64,000 bases of DNA from Streptococcus mitis (GTDB lineage Bacteria; Bacillota; Bacilli; Lactobacillales; Streptococcaceae). Below the pieces are notes generated by a model, which had not been told where the DNA came from, ran no database searches, and was given only the letters and a program-made list of their open reading frames with translations. The position numbers and the translations under genes were made by a program. Numbering within the stretch: position 1 is the stretch's first letter; each line of letters begins with the position of its first letter. This document shows, in pieces, positions 28,839-38,296 of the stretch. The DNA is taken from the NCBI GenBank assembly GCA_001560895.1, contig CP014326.1:1996001-2060000 (forward strand), read 5' to 3'.

Positions 28839-29054
28839 CTAAGCATTTAATCCAAAGTAAAATACAAACCAAACTACATAGGTTACGAGGAGGAGAAAAA
28901 GCGAGTAGAGAGTCACAAAGGTAATTTTCCACAAGAACTTGGTTTGTCGTTGTTCCAGTTTGGCAAATAGAAGATTCCCTCCATAAACGCAAGCAACAAA
29001 AACAATAAAAGCTACCAAGCGAGCTCCGATAGCAAAAGCAAATAAGTTATACAT
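28839..29054 (-). CDS. Small two/three-helix membrane protein, cre-controlled
   Basis: 71 residues with two long hydrophobic helices separated by a basic loop (KLEQRQTKF); not recognised. AAGGAGG precedes ATG 29054. Its promoter -35 lies within a cre site, so it should be repressed by CcpA when glucose is plentiful. Monocistronic, with a terminator on its stop codon. Confidence 0.75.
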   Translation of the reverse strand: MYNLFAFAIGARLVAFIVFVACVYGGNLLFAKLEQRQTKFLWKITFVTLYSLFLLLVTYVVWFVFYFGLNA

Positions 29055-29121
29055 AGGGCAACCTCCTTGACTTAAAATCTATATGGAATTATGACAAGCA
29101 ATAAATTTCACTTCCGTTATC

Positions 29122-29150
29122 AATATAACACATTTTCTTTATTTTTGCAA
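29122..29150 (-). promoter_or_regulatory. Promoter of the small membrane-protein gene
   Basis: Minus strand TTGCAA (29145-29150), 17-bp spacer, TATATT (29122-29127) with TGT in front. Confidence 0.65.
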
Positions 29151-29160
29151 GCGCTTACTA
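29145..29160. promoter_or_regulatory. cre site (CcpA operator)
   Basis: TTGCAAGCGCTTACTA fits the catabolite-responsive consensus (WTGNAANCGNWNNCW) at every fixed base. It covers the -35 of the minus-strand promoter, predicting repression. The divergent rpoY promoter starts about 35 bp away. Confidence 0.8.
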
Positions 29161-29194
29161 AAGAAACCGAGCTGTGACTTTCTCGTTTCCGTCT

Positions 29195-29223
29195 TTTACT
29201 AATTTTTCATTTTGTGGTATAAT
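29195..29223 (+). promoter_or_regulatory. rpoY-rnjA promoter
   Basis: TTTACT (29195-29200), 17-bp spacer, TATAAT (29218-29223) with TGG extension. A leader of about 105 bases precedes rpoY; I see no riboswitch or strong hairpin in it. Confidence 0.65.
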
Positions 29224-29333
29224 TGAAATAATTGTAACGAATCAAGGTCAATCTAGACAAAAAATGGAATGAAATCAAGCAATTCTCTGCTAAAAGTTTG
29301 GAATAAGCTGACCTGTAAATAGAAAGGAACTAT

Positions 29334-29567
29334 ATGATTTACAAAGTTTTTTATCAAGAAACAAAAGAACGTAGCCCACGCCGTGAAACTACACGCGCAC
29401 TTTACCTAGACATCGATGCCAGCTCAGAACTTGAGGGCCGTATCGCTGCTCGCCAACTTGTCGAAGAAAATCGCCCAGAGTACAATATCGAGTATATCGA
29501 ACTCTTGTCTGACAAATTGCTAGATTACGAAAAAGAAACTGGCGCCTTCGAAATCACGGAGTTCTAA
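29334..29567 (+). CDS. rpoY: RNA polymerase epsilon subunit RpoY
   Basis: 77 residues (DUF1447). A small subunit of Firmicutes RNA polymerase with similarity to phage inhibitor Gp2. The pattern [21 protein letters not shown] and a C-terminal [13 protein letters not shown] are typical. It is directly followed, one base later, by rnjA, the usual arrangement. AAAGGAAC precedes the start. Confidence 0.92.
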   Translation: MIYKVFYQETKERSPRRETTRALYLDIDASSELEGRIAARQLVEENRPEYNIEYIELLSDKLLDYEKETGAFEITEF

Positions 29568-29568
29568 T

Positions 29569-31248
29569 ATGGCCTATACTCTTAAACCTGAAGAAGTCGG
29601 CGTTTTTGCCATCGGTGGTCTGGGAGAAATCGGGAAAAACACTTACGGAATTGAATACCAAGATGAGATTATCATCGTCGATGCTGGGATTAAATTCCCA
29701 GAAGACGACTTGCTGGGTATCGACTACGTCATTCCTGATTACTCTTACATCGTGGACAATATCGACCGAGTCAAGGCTGTCTTAATCACACATGGACACG
29801 AGGACCACATAGGTGGCATTCCTTTCCTGCTCAAGCAAGCAAATGTCCCTATCTACGCTGGACCACTTGCCTTGGCTTTGATCCGTGGGAAACTCGAAGA
29901 ACACGGCCTCTTGCGCAACGCCAAACTTTACGAAATCAACCATAATACTGAGTTGACCTTTAAAAATCTCAAGGCAACTTTCTTTAGAACGACTCACTCT
30001 ATTCCAGAGCCTTTGGGGATTGTCATTCATACACCTCAAGGAAAAATCGTTTGTACGGGTGACTTCAAGTTCGACTTTACTCCAGTTGGAGAACCAGCGG
30101 ACTTGCACCGTATGGCTGCTCTTGGTGAAGAAGGCGTTCTCTGTCTCCTATCTGACTCGACAAATGCGGAAGTACCAACCTTTACCAACTCTGAAAAAGT
30201 CGTTGGTCAGTCCATCATGAAGATTATCCAAGGCATTGAAGGACGTATCATCTTTGCATCCTTTGCCTCAAATATCTTCCGTCTCCAGCAAGCAACAGAG
30301 GCTGCTGTTAAGACTGGACGCAAGATTGCAGTCTTTGGCCGTTCTATGGAGAAGGCCATTGTCAACGGAATCGAGCTTGGCTACATCAAAGCTCCTAAGG
30401 GAACCTTTATCGAGCCAAATGAAATCAAAGACTACCCTGCAGGAGAAATTCTGATCCTCTGTACAGGTAGTCAAGGCGAGCCGATGGCAGCCCTCTCTCG
30501 TATCGCCAACGGAACCCACCGTCAGGTACAACTCCAACCAGGCGATACGGTCATCTTCTCTTCAAGTCCAATCCCTGGAAATACGACTAGCGTCAACAAG
30601 CTGATTAACATCATTTCTGAAGCTGGTGTCGAAGTTATCCACGGTAAGGTTAACAATATCCATACATCTGGACACGGTGGTCAGCAAGAGCAAAAACTCA
30701 TGCTCCGCTTGATTAAACCAAAATACTTCATGCCTGTCCACGGTGAATACCGCATGCAAAAAGTCCATGCTGGATTAGCGGTAGATACTGGTGTTGAGAA
30801 AGACAATATCTTTATCATGAGCAATGGTGATGTGCTTGCCCTTACTGCTGACTCAGCTCGTATCGCAGGTCATTTCAACGCCCAAGACATCTATGTCGAT
30901 GGAAATCGTATCGGTGAAATCGGTGCTGCCGTCCTCAAAGATCGTCGTGATCTATCTGAAGACGGTGTCGTTCTGGCAGTCGCAACTGTCGACTTCAAAT
31001 CGCAGATGATTCTATCTGGTCCAGATATCCTCAGCCGAGGTTTTGTCTACATGAGAGAGTCTGGAGATTTGATTCGCCAAAGCCAGCGTATCCTCTTCAA
31101 TGCCATTCGTATCGCACTGAAAAACAAGGATGCTAGCGTGCAATCAGTCAATGGTGCCATTGTCAACGCTATTCGCCCCTTCCTTTATGAAAATACAGAA
31201 CGTGAACCGATCATTATCCCAATGATCCTCACACCAGATGAAGAATAA
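29569..31248 (+). CDS. rnjA: Ribonuclease J1
   Basis: 559 residues. Metallo-beta-lactamase/beta-CASP nuclease with 5'-3' exonuclease and endonuclease activity in mRNA decay. Zinc motif HGHEDH at residues 75-80, beta-CASP motifs later ([24 protein letters not shown]). The 5' partner rpoY is typical of J1 rather than J2. Its intrinsic terminator has been split by an IS element. Confidence 0.96.
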   Translation: MAYTLKPEEVGVFAIGGLGEIGKNTYGIEYQDEIIIVDAGIKFPEDDLLGIDYVIPDYSYIVDNIDRVKAVLITHGHEDHIGGIPFLLKQANVPIYAGPLALALIRGKLEEHGLLRNAKLYEINHNTELTFKNLKATFFRTTHSIPEPLGIVIHTPQGKIVCTGDFKFDFTPVGEPADLHRMAALGEEGVLCLLSDSTNAEVPTFTNSEKVVGQSIMKIIQGIEGRIIFASFASNIFRLQQATEAAVKTGRKIAVFGRSMEKAIVNGIELGYIKAPKGTFIEPNEIKDYPAGEILILCTGSQGEPMAALSRIANGTHRQVQLQPGDTVIFSSSPIPGNTTSVNKLINIISEAGVEVIHGKVNNIHTSGHGGQQEQKLMLRLIKPKYFMPVHGEYRMQKVHAGLAVDTGVEKDNIFIMSNGDVLALTADSARIAGHFNAQDIYVDGNRIGEIGAAVLKDRRDLSEDGVVLAVATVDFKSQMILSGPDILSRGFVYMRESGDLIRQSQRILFNAIRIALKNKDASVQSVNGAIVNAIRPFLYENTEREPIIIPMILTPDEE

Positions 31249-31253
31249 ATCAT

Positions 31254-31268
31254 AAAACAGCCCCGATT
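31254..31268 (+). terminator. Left half of the rnjA terminator, split by an IS
   Basis: AAAACAGCCCCGA is one hairpin arm. The other, TCGGAGCTGTTTT, is at 32712-32724 beyond the IS. Removing the IS and one ATT copy rebuilds a 13-bp stem (one mismatch) with a 3-base loop and a T-run. Confidence 0.85.
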
Positions 31269-31275
31269 TGAACTG

Positions 31276-31321
31276 CACCCCAAAAGTTAGACAGAAAAAA
31301 TCTAACTTTTGGGGTGTTTTT
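31276..31321 (+). terminator. Perfect terminator-like hairpin at the IS left end
   Basis: CACCCCAAAAGTTAGA (31276-31291) and TCTAACTTTTGGGGTG (31301-31316) pair over 16 bp around a 9-base loop and are followed by TTTTT. It sits between the IS tip and orfA, so it should stop transcripts entering from outside. Confidence 0.85.
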
Positions 31322-31324
31322 ATT

Positions 31325-31861
31325 ATGAAATTAACTTATGATGATAAAGTTCAGATCTATGAACTTAGAAAACAAGGATATAGCATAGAGAAGCTTTCAA
31401 ATAAATTTGGGATAAACAATTCTAATATTAGGTACATGATTAAATTGATTGATCGTTACGGAATAGAGTTCGTCAAAAAAGGAAAAAATCGTTACTATTC
31501 TCCTGATTTAAAGCAAGAAATGATTCATAAAGTCTTACATGAAGGCTGGACTAAAGATAGAGTTTCTCTTGAATACGGCCTCCCAAGTCGTACGATACTT
31601 CTTAATTGGCTAGCACAATACAAGAAAAACGGGTATACTATTGTTGAGAAAACAAGAGGGAGATCAACTAAAATGGGACGTAAACGGAAGAAAACTTGGG
31701 ATGAAATGACAGAACTAGAGCGACTCCAAGAGGAGAATGAACGCTTACGTACTGAGGTGGCTTACTTAAAAAAGTTAAAAGAGCTGGAAGACAGGGACGA
31801 AACCATACAGCGAGAAAGGCAGAGACAATTAGAGAAATGGCTTCAGGAGGATTTCGACTAG
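31325..31861 (+). CDS. IS3-family transposase OrfA, copy 1
   Basis: 178 residues with helix-turn-helix domains ([40 protein letters not shown]) and a C-terminal leucine-zipper helix. ATG 31325 is preferred; the frame upstream runs through the hairpin. A canonical slip site A AAA AAG lies at 31768-31774 in the zipper. After a -1 slip the frame is open into orfB, giving a 450-residue OrfAB transposase. Confidence 0.93.
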   Translation: MKLTYDDKVQIYELRKQGYSIEKLSNKFGINNSNIRYMIKLIDRYGIEFVKKGKNRYYSPDLKQEMIHKVLHEGWTKDRVSLEYGLPSRTILLNWLAQYKKNGYTIVEKTRGRSTKMGRKRKKTWDEMTELERLQEENERLRTEVAYLKKLKELEDRDETIQRERQRQLEKWLQEDFD

Positions 31862-32676
31862 ATTTACTTCTTGAAGTGGCTCGTTTACCTCGCTCAACTT
31901 ACTATTATCAGTTGAAGGAACTAGATGGGCTTGACAAAGATAAAGATCTTAAAGCTGAAATTCAAGCTATTTTTACTGAGCACAAAGGAAATTATGGCTA
32001 TCGCCGAATAACTCTTGAATTGAGGAATCGTGGTCATATAGTAAACCATAAGAAGGTCCAACGTCTGATGAAAATCCTTGGTTTAAGTGCTCGAATTCGC
32101 CGTAAACGAAAGTATTCTTCCTACCAAGGAGAGATTGGCAAGAAAGCAGAGAATCTCATTCAACGCCAGTTTGAAGCATCGAGACCAATGGAAAAGTGTT
32201 ATACGGATGTGACAGAGTTTGCCATTCCAAATAGCACGCAGAAATTGTATTTATCGCCTGTTTTAGATGGCTTTAACAGCGAAATTATTGCTTTTAATCT
32301 TTCTTGTTCTCCTAATTTAGAACAAGTAAAAACGATGTTGGAACAGGCCTTCACAGAGAAATACTACGAGAATACGATTCTCCATAGTGATCAAGGTTGG
32401 CAATACCAACACGATTCTTATCATCGGTTCCTAGAGAGTAAGGGAATTCAAGCATCCATGTCACGTAAGGGCAACAGCCCAGACAACGGTATGATGGAAT
32501 CTTTCTTTGGCATTTTAAAATCCGAAATGTTTTATGGCCATGAGAAAAACTTTAAATCACTTAATCAATTGGAACAAGCCATTATAGACTATATCGATTA
32601 CTACAACAACAAACGAATTAAGGTAAAACTAAAAGGACTTAGTCCTGTCCAATACAGAACTAAATCCTTTGCTTAA
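31837..32676 (+). CDS. IS3-family transposase OrfB, DDE catalytic part, copy 1
   Basis: 279 residues from the internal ATG. Integrase core rve: YTDVTEF (first Asp), LHSDQGWQY (second Asp) and [14 protein letters not shown] (Glu), with the usual HTH_21 segment ([11 protein letters not shown]) before it. It is in frame -1 relative to orfA with a 25-bp overlap. All catalytic residues are present, so it should be active. Confidence 0.95.
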   Translation: MASGGFRLDLLLEVARLPRSTYYYQLKELDGLDKDKDLKAEIQAIFTEHKGNYGYRRITLELRNRGHIVNHKKVQRLMKILGLSARIRRKRKYSSYQGEIGKKAENLIQRQFEASRPMEKCYTDVTEFAIPNSTQKLYLSPVLDGFNSEIIAFNLSCSPNLEQVKTMLEQAFTEKYYENTILHSDQGWQYQHDSYHRFLESKGIQASMSRKGNSPDNGMMESFFGILKSEMFYGHEKNFKSLNQLEQAIIDYIDYYNNKRIKVKLKGLSPVQYRTKSFA

Positions 32677-32711
32677 ATTAATTGTCTAACTTTTGGGGGT
32701 CAGTACAATTT

Positions 32712-32727
32712 TCGGAGCTGTTTTTCT
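32712..32727 (+). terminator. Right half of the split rnjA terminator
   Basis: TCGGAGCTGTTTTT, complementary to 31254-31266 apart from one base. Confidence 0.85.
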
Positions 32728-32749
32728 CTATGCTTTCTTTTGAGATTGA

Positions 32750-32851
32750 AACTCAATAAAAATCGAAATCAGACTAGAAGGCTAGGCGAAAGCATAACTT
32801 GAGTTAGGTGAGCCGAAGCCGACGACGTATTATTTTGATTTTTGAAGAGTT
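32750..32851. repeat. BOX/RUP-like 102-bp element overlapping the mnmG stop
   Basis: Termini AACTCAATAAAAATC and GATTTTTGAAGAGTT are imperfect inverted repeats and match the ends of the BOX copies in this window, but the interior differs. The last codons and the stop of mnmG (32830-32851) are inside it. It shares GCATAACTTGAGTT with the element at 36551-36709. Confidence 0.6.
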
Positions 32852-34743
32852 TTAGAAATACTACGATTTTTACCTTCCAAATACACCATCAAAATAGAAA
32901 TATCTGCTGGGTTTACTCCCGAAATACGGCTGGCTTGGCCGATGGTTTCTGGATTGATAAGTTTGAACTTCTGACGGGCTTCCGTCGCAATAGAATCAAT
33001 GTCATCCCAATCAATATTGGCTGGAATGCGTTTTTCTTCCATGCGTTTCATCTTAGCTACTTGATCCATAGCTTTTGAGATGTAACCCTCGTATTTGATT
33101 TCTGTTTCAATCAATTCGATAATCTTGTCATCCAAGTCCTCTGCAGCTGGTCCGATGAAAGCCACCACATCTTGATAAGAAACTTCTGGACGGCGAAGGA
33201 ATTCCTTGGCTGTCACTGCATCGGTCAACGGCTTGAAGCCCATCTCCTCAATCTTGGCATTGGTTTCCTTGACTGGTTTGAGTTTGATGCTGTCTAGGCG
33301 TTTCATCTCATTATCAAATTGATTTTTCTTGATTTCAAAACGAGCCCAGCGTTCATCATCCACAAGGCCAATCTCACGTCCCATCTCAGTCAAACGCATA
33401 TCGGCATTGTCATGACGGAGAATGAGACGGTATTCGGCACGACTGGTCAATAGACGGTAAGGTTCAATCGTTCCCTTGGTTACCAAGTCATCAATCATTA
33501 CCCCGATATAACCGTCACTGCGCTTCAAAATCAACTCAGGCTTGCCTTGGATTTTCAGAGCCGCATTGATACCAGCGATAATCCCTTGACCAGCAGCTTC
33601 TTCATAACCTGAAGTTCCATTGGTCTGACCAGCAGTGAAAAGTCCGGAGATTTTCTTTGTTTCCAGAGTCGCACGCAACTGGTGAGGCAAGACCATGTCA
33701 TACTCAATGGCATAACCTGTTCGCATCATCTCTGCATTTTCCAAACCTTTGATGGAATGAACCAAGTCACGCTGGACATCCTCAGGCAGACTGGTTGAAA
33801 GTCCTTGAACATAGACTTCCTCAGTATTGCGCCCCTCTGGCTCAAGGAAAAGTTGGTGGCGCTCCTTGTCCGCAAAGCGCACAATCTTGTCCTCAATCGA
33901 TGGGCAGTAACGAGGTCCCACTCCCTTGACCACACCTGTAAACATAGGCGCACGGTGGAGGTTGTTTTGGATAATCTCATGACTGGTACCATTGGTGTAG
34001 GTCAACCAGCATGGCACTTGATCTTTGACATAATCCTCATCACGTGACGTGTATGAGAAGTGATTAGGTGCTTCATCTCCTGGCTGAATCTCGGTCACAT
34101 CGTAGTTGATAGAGGAAGCCTTGACACGTGGAGGAGTTCCTGTCTTGAAACGACCAATTTCGAGGCCCAATTCCTTGAGATTGTCAGCAAGGTTAATAGA
34201 AGCTAGGCTGTGGTTAGGGCCTGACGAGTACTTGAGGTCTCCGATGATAATTTCCCCACGAAGGGCAGTCCCTGTCGTCACAATAACAGCCTTAGCAGCA
34301 TACTCTTGATGGGTCGCTGTACGAACACCGACAACCTTGCCATCTTCCACCAAAATCTCATCAATCATGGTCTGACGAAGGGTCAGATTTTCTTGATTTT
34401 CAACTGTCTTGCGCATCTCCTTAGAGTAAAGTTCCTTATCAGCCTGCGCACGGAGGGCACGGACAGCTGGACCTTTCCCAGTGTTGAGCATCTTCATCTG
34501 GATGTAAGTCTTGTCAATGGTTTTGGCCATCTCGCCACCGAGGGCATCAACTTCACGCACGACAATTCCCTTGGCAGAACCACCGATAGAGGGGTTACAA
34601 GGCATGAAAGCCAGCATTTCAATGTTGATAGTCGCAAGCAAGACCTTACAGCCCATACGGCTAGCGGCCAAGGAAGCCTCGACCCCAGCGTGTCCCGCAC
34701 CAATTACAATAATATCGTATTCTTCTGTAAAATTATATGTCAT
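32830..34743 (-). CDS. mnmG: tRNA uridine-5-carboxymethylaminomethyl synthase MnmG
   Basis: 637 residues (GidA), FAD-dependent, works with MnmE on wobble U34. FAD loop VIGAGHAG (residues 13-20), [13 protein letters not shown], and a C-terminal MnmE-contact helix bundle. The last seven residues (TLQKSK plus stop) are encoded by the end of a small repeat, so the natural C-terminus has been replaced or trimmed slightly. Confidence 0.96.
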   Translation of the reverse strand: MTYNFTEEYDIIVIGAGHAGVEASLAASRMGCKVLLATINIEMLAFMPCNPSIGGSAKGIVVREVDALGGEMAKTIDKTYIQMKMLNTGKGPAVRALRAQADKELYSKEMRKTVENQENLTLRQTMIDEILVEDGKVVGVRTATHQEYAAKAVIVTTGTALRGEIIIGDLKYSSGPNHSLASINLADNLKELGLEIGRFKTGTPPRVKASSINYDVTEIQPGDEAPNHFSYTSRDEDYVKDQVPCWLTYTNGTSHEIIQNNLHRAPMFTGVVKGVGPRYCPSIEDKIVRFADKERHQLFLEPEGRNTEEVYVQGLSTSLPEDVQRDLVHSIKGLENAEMMRTGYAIEYDMVLPHQLRATLETKKISGLFTAGQTNGTSGYEEAAGQGIIAGINAALKIQGKPELILKRSDGYIGVMIDDLVTKGTIEPYRLLTSRAEYRLILRHDNADMRLTEMGREIGLVDDERWARFEIKKNQFDNEMKRLDSIKLKPVKETNAKIEEMGFKPLTDAVTAKEFLRRPEVSYQDVVAFIGPAAEDLDDKIIELIETEIKYEGYISKAMDQVAKMKRMEEKRIPANIDWDDIDSIATEARQKFKLINPETIGQASRISGVNPADISILMVYLEGKNRSISKTLQKSK

Positions 34744-34752
34744 ATTTCTCTC

Positions 34753-35208
34753 CTATTCCTCAAGATGGATGTGTCTTAGTTGGCCGTCCCAATCTGGTAG
34801 GGCTGTTTTTAAAAAGGCTGGAACTAGCTGGAAATCCTCAAGTTTATCCAAATCAATCCATTCACAGGGTTGCCTTTTCTCATCTTCCTGCATGATCAAC
34901 GGGGCATCTTCAAGCAAATCCACCAGATAATGAAACTCGATATTGTGATAGGAAACACCGTCCTGTTCAAAATGATTTTCAACAACAAAAGCTAGTTGCC
35001 CAGCTTGAGCTTTGACACCCAGTTCTTCCCTCACTTCACGGACTACCGCTTCTTCCGTGCCTTCATTGACTTGGATGGCACCGCCAATAGTGTAATACTT
35101 GCCCTTATCTTTGGTAACTAGGAGCTGGCAATTTTGGAGAATCAAGGCTGTCGCCCGAACGCCAAAAACAGTATTCCCCACTTTTGTCCGAAAGTCTTGT
35201 TGAGTCAT
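34753..35208 (-). CDS. Nudix hydrolase (MutT-like)
   Basis: 151 residues. Complete Nudix box: GGAIQVNEGTEEAVVREVRE followed by ELGV. Substrates for this class range from oxidised nucleotides to NDP-sugars; none can be assigned. Start 35208 is set by GGAAAGGAC upstream. Nine bp separate it from mnmG, so they share a transcript. Confidence 0.88.
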   Translation of the reverse strand: MTQQDFRTKVGNTVFGVRATALILQNCQLLVTKDKGKYYTIGGAIQVNEGTEEAVVREVREELGVKAQAGQLAFVVENHFEQDGVSYHNIEFHYLVDLLEDAPLIMQEDEKRQPCEWIDLDKLEDFQLVPAFLKTALPDWDGQLRHIHLEE

Positions 35209-35319
35209 TTTTGTCCTTTCCTCTAAACGACACAAAAACAGTCAAAACTCCAAAGAAGTGCAGGACAAAAAAGCCTGCAACATCCATGAGCTTTGACCAT
35301 CATTTCTATTGCTTTTATT

Positions 35320-35347
35320 ATTGTAGCAAATTGAGAAAATTTGTCAA
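35320..35347 (-). promoter_or_regulatory. Promoter of the nudix-mnmG unit
   Basis: Minus strand TTGACA (35342-35347), 16-bp spacer, TACAAT (35320-35325) with TGC in front. It lies right after the mnmA stop. The leader carries a small hairpin (TGCAGG 35259-35264 / CCTGCA 35274-35279). Confidence 0.65.
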
Positions 35348-35348
35348 T

Positions 35349-36539
<1,191 letters not shown>

Positions 36540-36550
36540 TTATTTGAGTA

Positions 36551-36709
36551 TAGTCATTTCGTTTGCTTTTAGTACTAGGCAACGAGTCGCAGGCATAACT
36601 TGAGTTCGCTCAATCAGTCTGGTAGACTGATTGAGGTTATAAATCAGACAAGCTCAGCTTGCATCTCATTTCGAGTTAACGACGTAATAAAAGATAAACG
36701 AAATGACTA
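36551..36709. mobile_element. 159-bp MITE with perfect 14-bp inverted repeats
   Basis: TAGTCATTTCGTTT (36551-36564) and AAACGAAATGACTA (36696-36709) are exact complements. TA at each tip suggests a Tc1/IS630-type (TA target) non-autonomous element. The interior holds a 12-bp perfect hairpin (CTCAATCAGTCT / AGACTGATTGAG, 36609-36635). No coding capacity. Confidence 0.8.
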
Positions 36710-36710
36710 G

Positions 36711-36758
36711 TTCACGATTGAAGGTCGTGTGTGCTTCACGATTGAAGGTCGCTTGAGC
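36711..36758. repeat. Two tandem 24-bp repeats
   Basis: TTCACGATTGAAGGTCG occurs at 36711-36727 and 36735-36751, each followed by a 7-base less-conserved spacer. Directly beside the MITE. Confidence 0.85.
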
Positions 36759-36795
36759 AGTATTCATTATAACATGCTTGGTTAGAGAAGACAAG

Positions 36796-36819
36796 AAAGG
36801 AGCCAATCTTGACTCCTTT
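36796..36819 (-). terminator. Terminator at the end of the bacteriocin island
   Basis: AAAGGAG (36796-36802) / CTCCTTT (36813-36819) with a 10-base loop. Confidence 0.6.
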
Positions 36820-36834
36820 GTTGAAAAAATTGTT

Positions 36835-36924
36835 TTAACCTTGTCCTTTCTTTTCTAAACCGAAAATGAAACGGTAATCGATAAAGAGGCCCATGATTGA
36901 ATAGGCACATAAAAATATCCTACA
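36835..36924 (-). pseudogene. Possible 3' fragment of a lost gene
   Basis: About 29 in-frame codons ending FIDYRFIFGLEKKGQG and a stop, followed at once by a terminator. It has no convincing start or ribosome site and begins where the preceding gene ends. It looks like the C-terminal remnant of a membrane protein; the parent is not recognised. It could be chance. Confidence 0.35.
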
Positions 36925-36925
36925 C

Positions 36926-37117
36926 TTACTTTGCATTATTCCGTGATTGAATATATTTAACAACAATATAGATAAGAAAGGCAAGCATGATTGCCAGATA
37001 GCTCACTATAAGGAAAACATGCTTAAAAGTACTAGTATCAAATAAACTCACGATAGCTAATAATAGATTTATAATAAATACTATCACCGCAAATAGTTGT
37101 ACTTTTTTATCTTTCAT
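36926..37117 (-). CDS. Small two-helix membrane protein, putative immunity
   Basis: 63 residues: basic start (MKDKKVQ), two hydrophobic helices, basic tail (KYIQSRNNAK). GGAG 6-9 bp upstream supports ATG 37117. It starts 2 bp before the stop of the second bacteriocin peptide gene, so it is probably its immunity protein. No family recognised. Confidence 0.65.
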   Translation of the reverse strand: MKDKKVQLFAVIVFIINLLLAIVSLFDTSTFKHVFLIVSYLAIMLAFLIYIVVKYIQSRNNAK

Positions 37118-37119
37118 AA

Positions 37120-37422
37120 CTAGCTCCAACCTAAATTACTTTCCAATATCTTACCGAAATTATAGCCAGTAATATAGCCTGACATATAACCTGTTGCTGC
37201 ACCACAAGTAGCTAAAATAAATGAATAGCTAACTGTACCAATAACTGGTAAGGTTATTGTCCCTAGTGCCGCACCAGCTGCCGCACCAGTTATGGCTCCT
37301 GCTATTCCGCCTGCGACACCACCTACACCTCCACAAAGCATGGCAAGCCACCCTTCGCCATCAAGATACATCATCTCCTCTTGCTCAATAGCAACATAAT
37401 TATTTGGTAATACGAGTTCCAT
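37120..37422 (-). CDS. Bacteriocin-like peptide B with shared leader
   Basis: 100 residues. The leader MELVLPNNYVAIEQEEMMYL is nearly identical to that of peptide A, but the cleavage site reads DGE where A has DGG. The mature part is a long glycine-zipper (GGVGGVAGGIAGAITGAAAG) typical of membrane-inserting class II bacteriocins (lactobin/cerein-7B-like). It ends LGWS. AAAGGAG precedes the start. It has its own promoter and a leader-RNA hairpin. Confidence 0.8.
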   Translation of the reverse strand: MELVLPNNYVAIEQEEMMYLDGEGWLAMLCGGVGGVAGGIAGAITGAAAGAALGTITLPVIGTVSYSFILATCGAATGYMSGYITGYNFGKILESNLGWS

Positions 37423-37525
37423 TTATTTTCTCCTTTTTTATTAAGCATGGTTAGGATAGTTTCCTAACAAGTGATTGTCGACTGTGTTTATAGCACTTAG
37501 TTACCTAGATAGCTTTCCTTTATCA
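37423..37525 (-). promoter_or_regulatory. Promoter/leader repeat of bacteriocin gene B
   Basis: Extended -10 TGCTATAAA on the minus strand (hexamer 37487-37492) and a leader hairpin GTTAGGA/TCCTAAC (37450-37468). The whole stretch is about 90% the same as that upstream of peptide A (38647-38756), so promoter and leader were duplicated together. Confidence 0.7.
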
Positions 37526-37567
37526 TGTCTGATTTTAAGCCGTTCTAAGATTTAATCCATATTTCTA

Positions 37568-38296
37568 TTACTTGCTATTTTTAAATAATTCGTATTCCTT
37601 TTCTTTGATAAATGGAACTGAAAAATTAGAAAAAATTAGTAGAATCGAAAACAGATATCCGTCTTTTTGTATCACTAAAACATAACTTAAAAATATATAG
37701 ACCATCAAATCTAGTGCAAAAAGAGAAAATATCCTCCTTTTCATCATCTCACTTGAATTAAAGATTCTGTTTAATAGAAGCTTTATCGTAGTATCTACAC
37801 AAATTTTTATCAAAAAGATAAGAGCCAATACACGATTATCAACTGTACCATGAAGAATAAATGGAAATATAGTTAATATAAAACTAGAAATCTCTAAATT
37901 TTTTATCCAAGGAGATTGAGACATCTTACTTTTAAACTGACTGATTTTCCTATATTCACTAGCTAATCTAGTATCAAAATCTCTACCAATTTTATTAAAG
38001 ATTAAGAACTCCAGAATAAAAATACTTATTAATACGATATAAGTAGAAACGTTTCCTGGGAAAAATTTATTGATTAAAATTGGAAAACTCATTAACAGAA
38101 TCAAATTTATGGCTAGACAGATAGATACTATTTTATTTTTTACAGAATATAGAGGTAGTGATACTATTGAGTAGATAAATGCTAAAAAAATAAGCAAAAA
38201 ATACTCCGTGTTACTTATAATCGGATTAAATGATAAAAATATATACACCCAACACACGATAATATGTATTTTTCGAATGTTATCTACATTACTCAT
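37568..38296 (-). CDS. Multi-helix membrane protein, putative bacteriocin immunity
   Basis: 242 residues, six to seven hydrophobic helices, Ile/Phe/Lys-rich; no family recognised. Start 38296 overlaps the stop of bacteriocin A (ATGA), so translation is coupled, as expected for an immunity protein. A+T-rich codon use compared with flanking housekeeping genes suggests horizontal origin. The 145 bp after it hold only the promoter of gene B. Confidence 0.65.
   Translation of the reverse strand: MSNVDNIRKIHIIVCWVYIFLSFNPIISNTEYFLLIFLAFIYSIVSLPLYSVKNKIVSICLAINLILLMSFPILINKFFPGNVSTYIVLISIFILEFLIFNKIGRDFDTRLASEYRKISQFKSKMSQSPWIKNLEISSFILTIFPFILHGTVDNRVLALIFLIKICVDTTIKLLLNRIFNSSEMMKRRIFSLFALDLMVYIFLSYVLVIQKDGYLFSILLIFSNFSVPFIKEKEYELFKNSK

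Larger units (their letters stand above)
31269..32707 (+). mobile_element. IS3-family (IS150-like) insertion sequence, copy 1
   Basis: 1439 bp. Imperfect terminal inverted repeats of about 25 bp (left TGAACTGCACCCC, right end complement TGTACTGACCCCC, both running on into AAAAGTTAGACA). A 3-bp target duplication ATT flanks it (31266-31268 and 32708-32710). It carries overlapping orfA and orfB. It appears identical to copy 2 at 47693-49131 in both proteins. Confidence 0.95.

Noticed and set aside
31325..32676. Transposase seen as frameshifted pseudogene
   Set aside because: The two-frame layout with A AAA AAG is the normal IS3 design, and the catalytic residues are intact.
35105..35287. 60-codon minus-strand frame upstream of the nudix gene
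   Set aside because: It overlaps the nudix start in another frame and has no ribosome site; the stretch is better read as promoter and leader.
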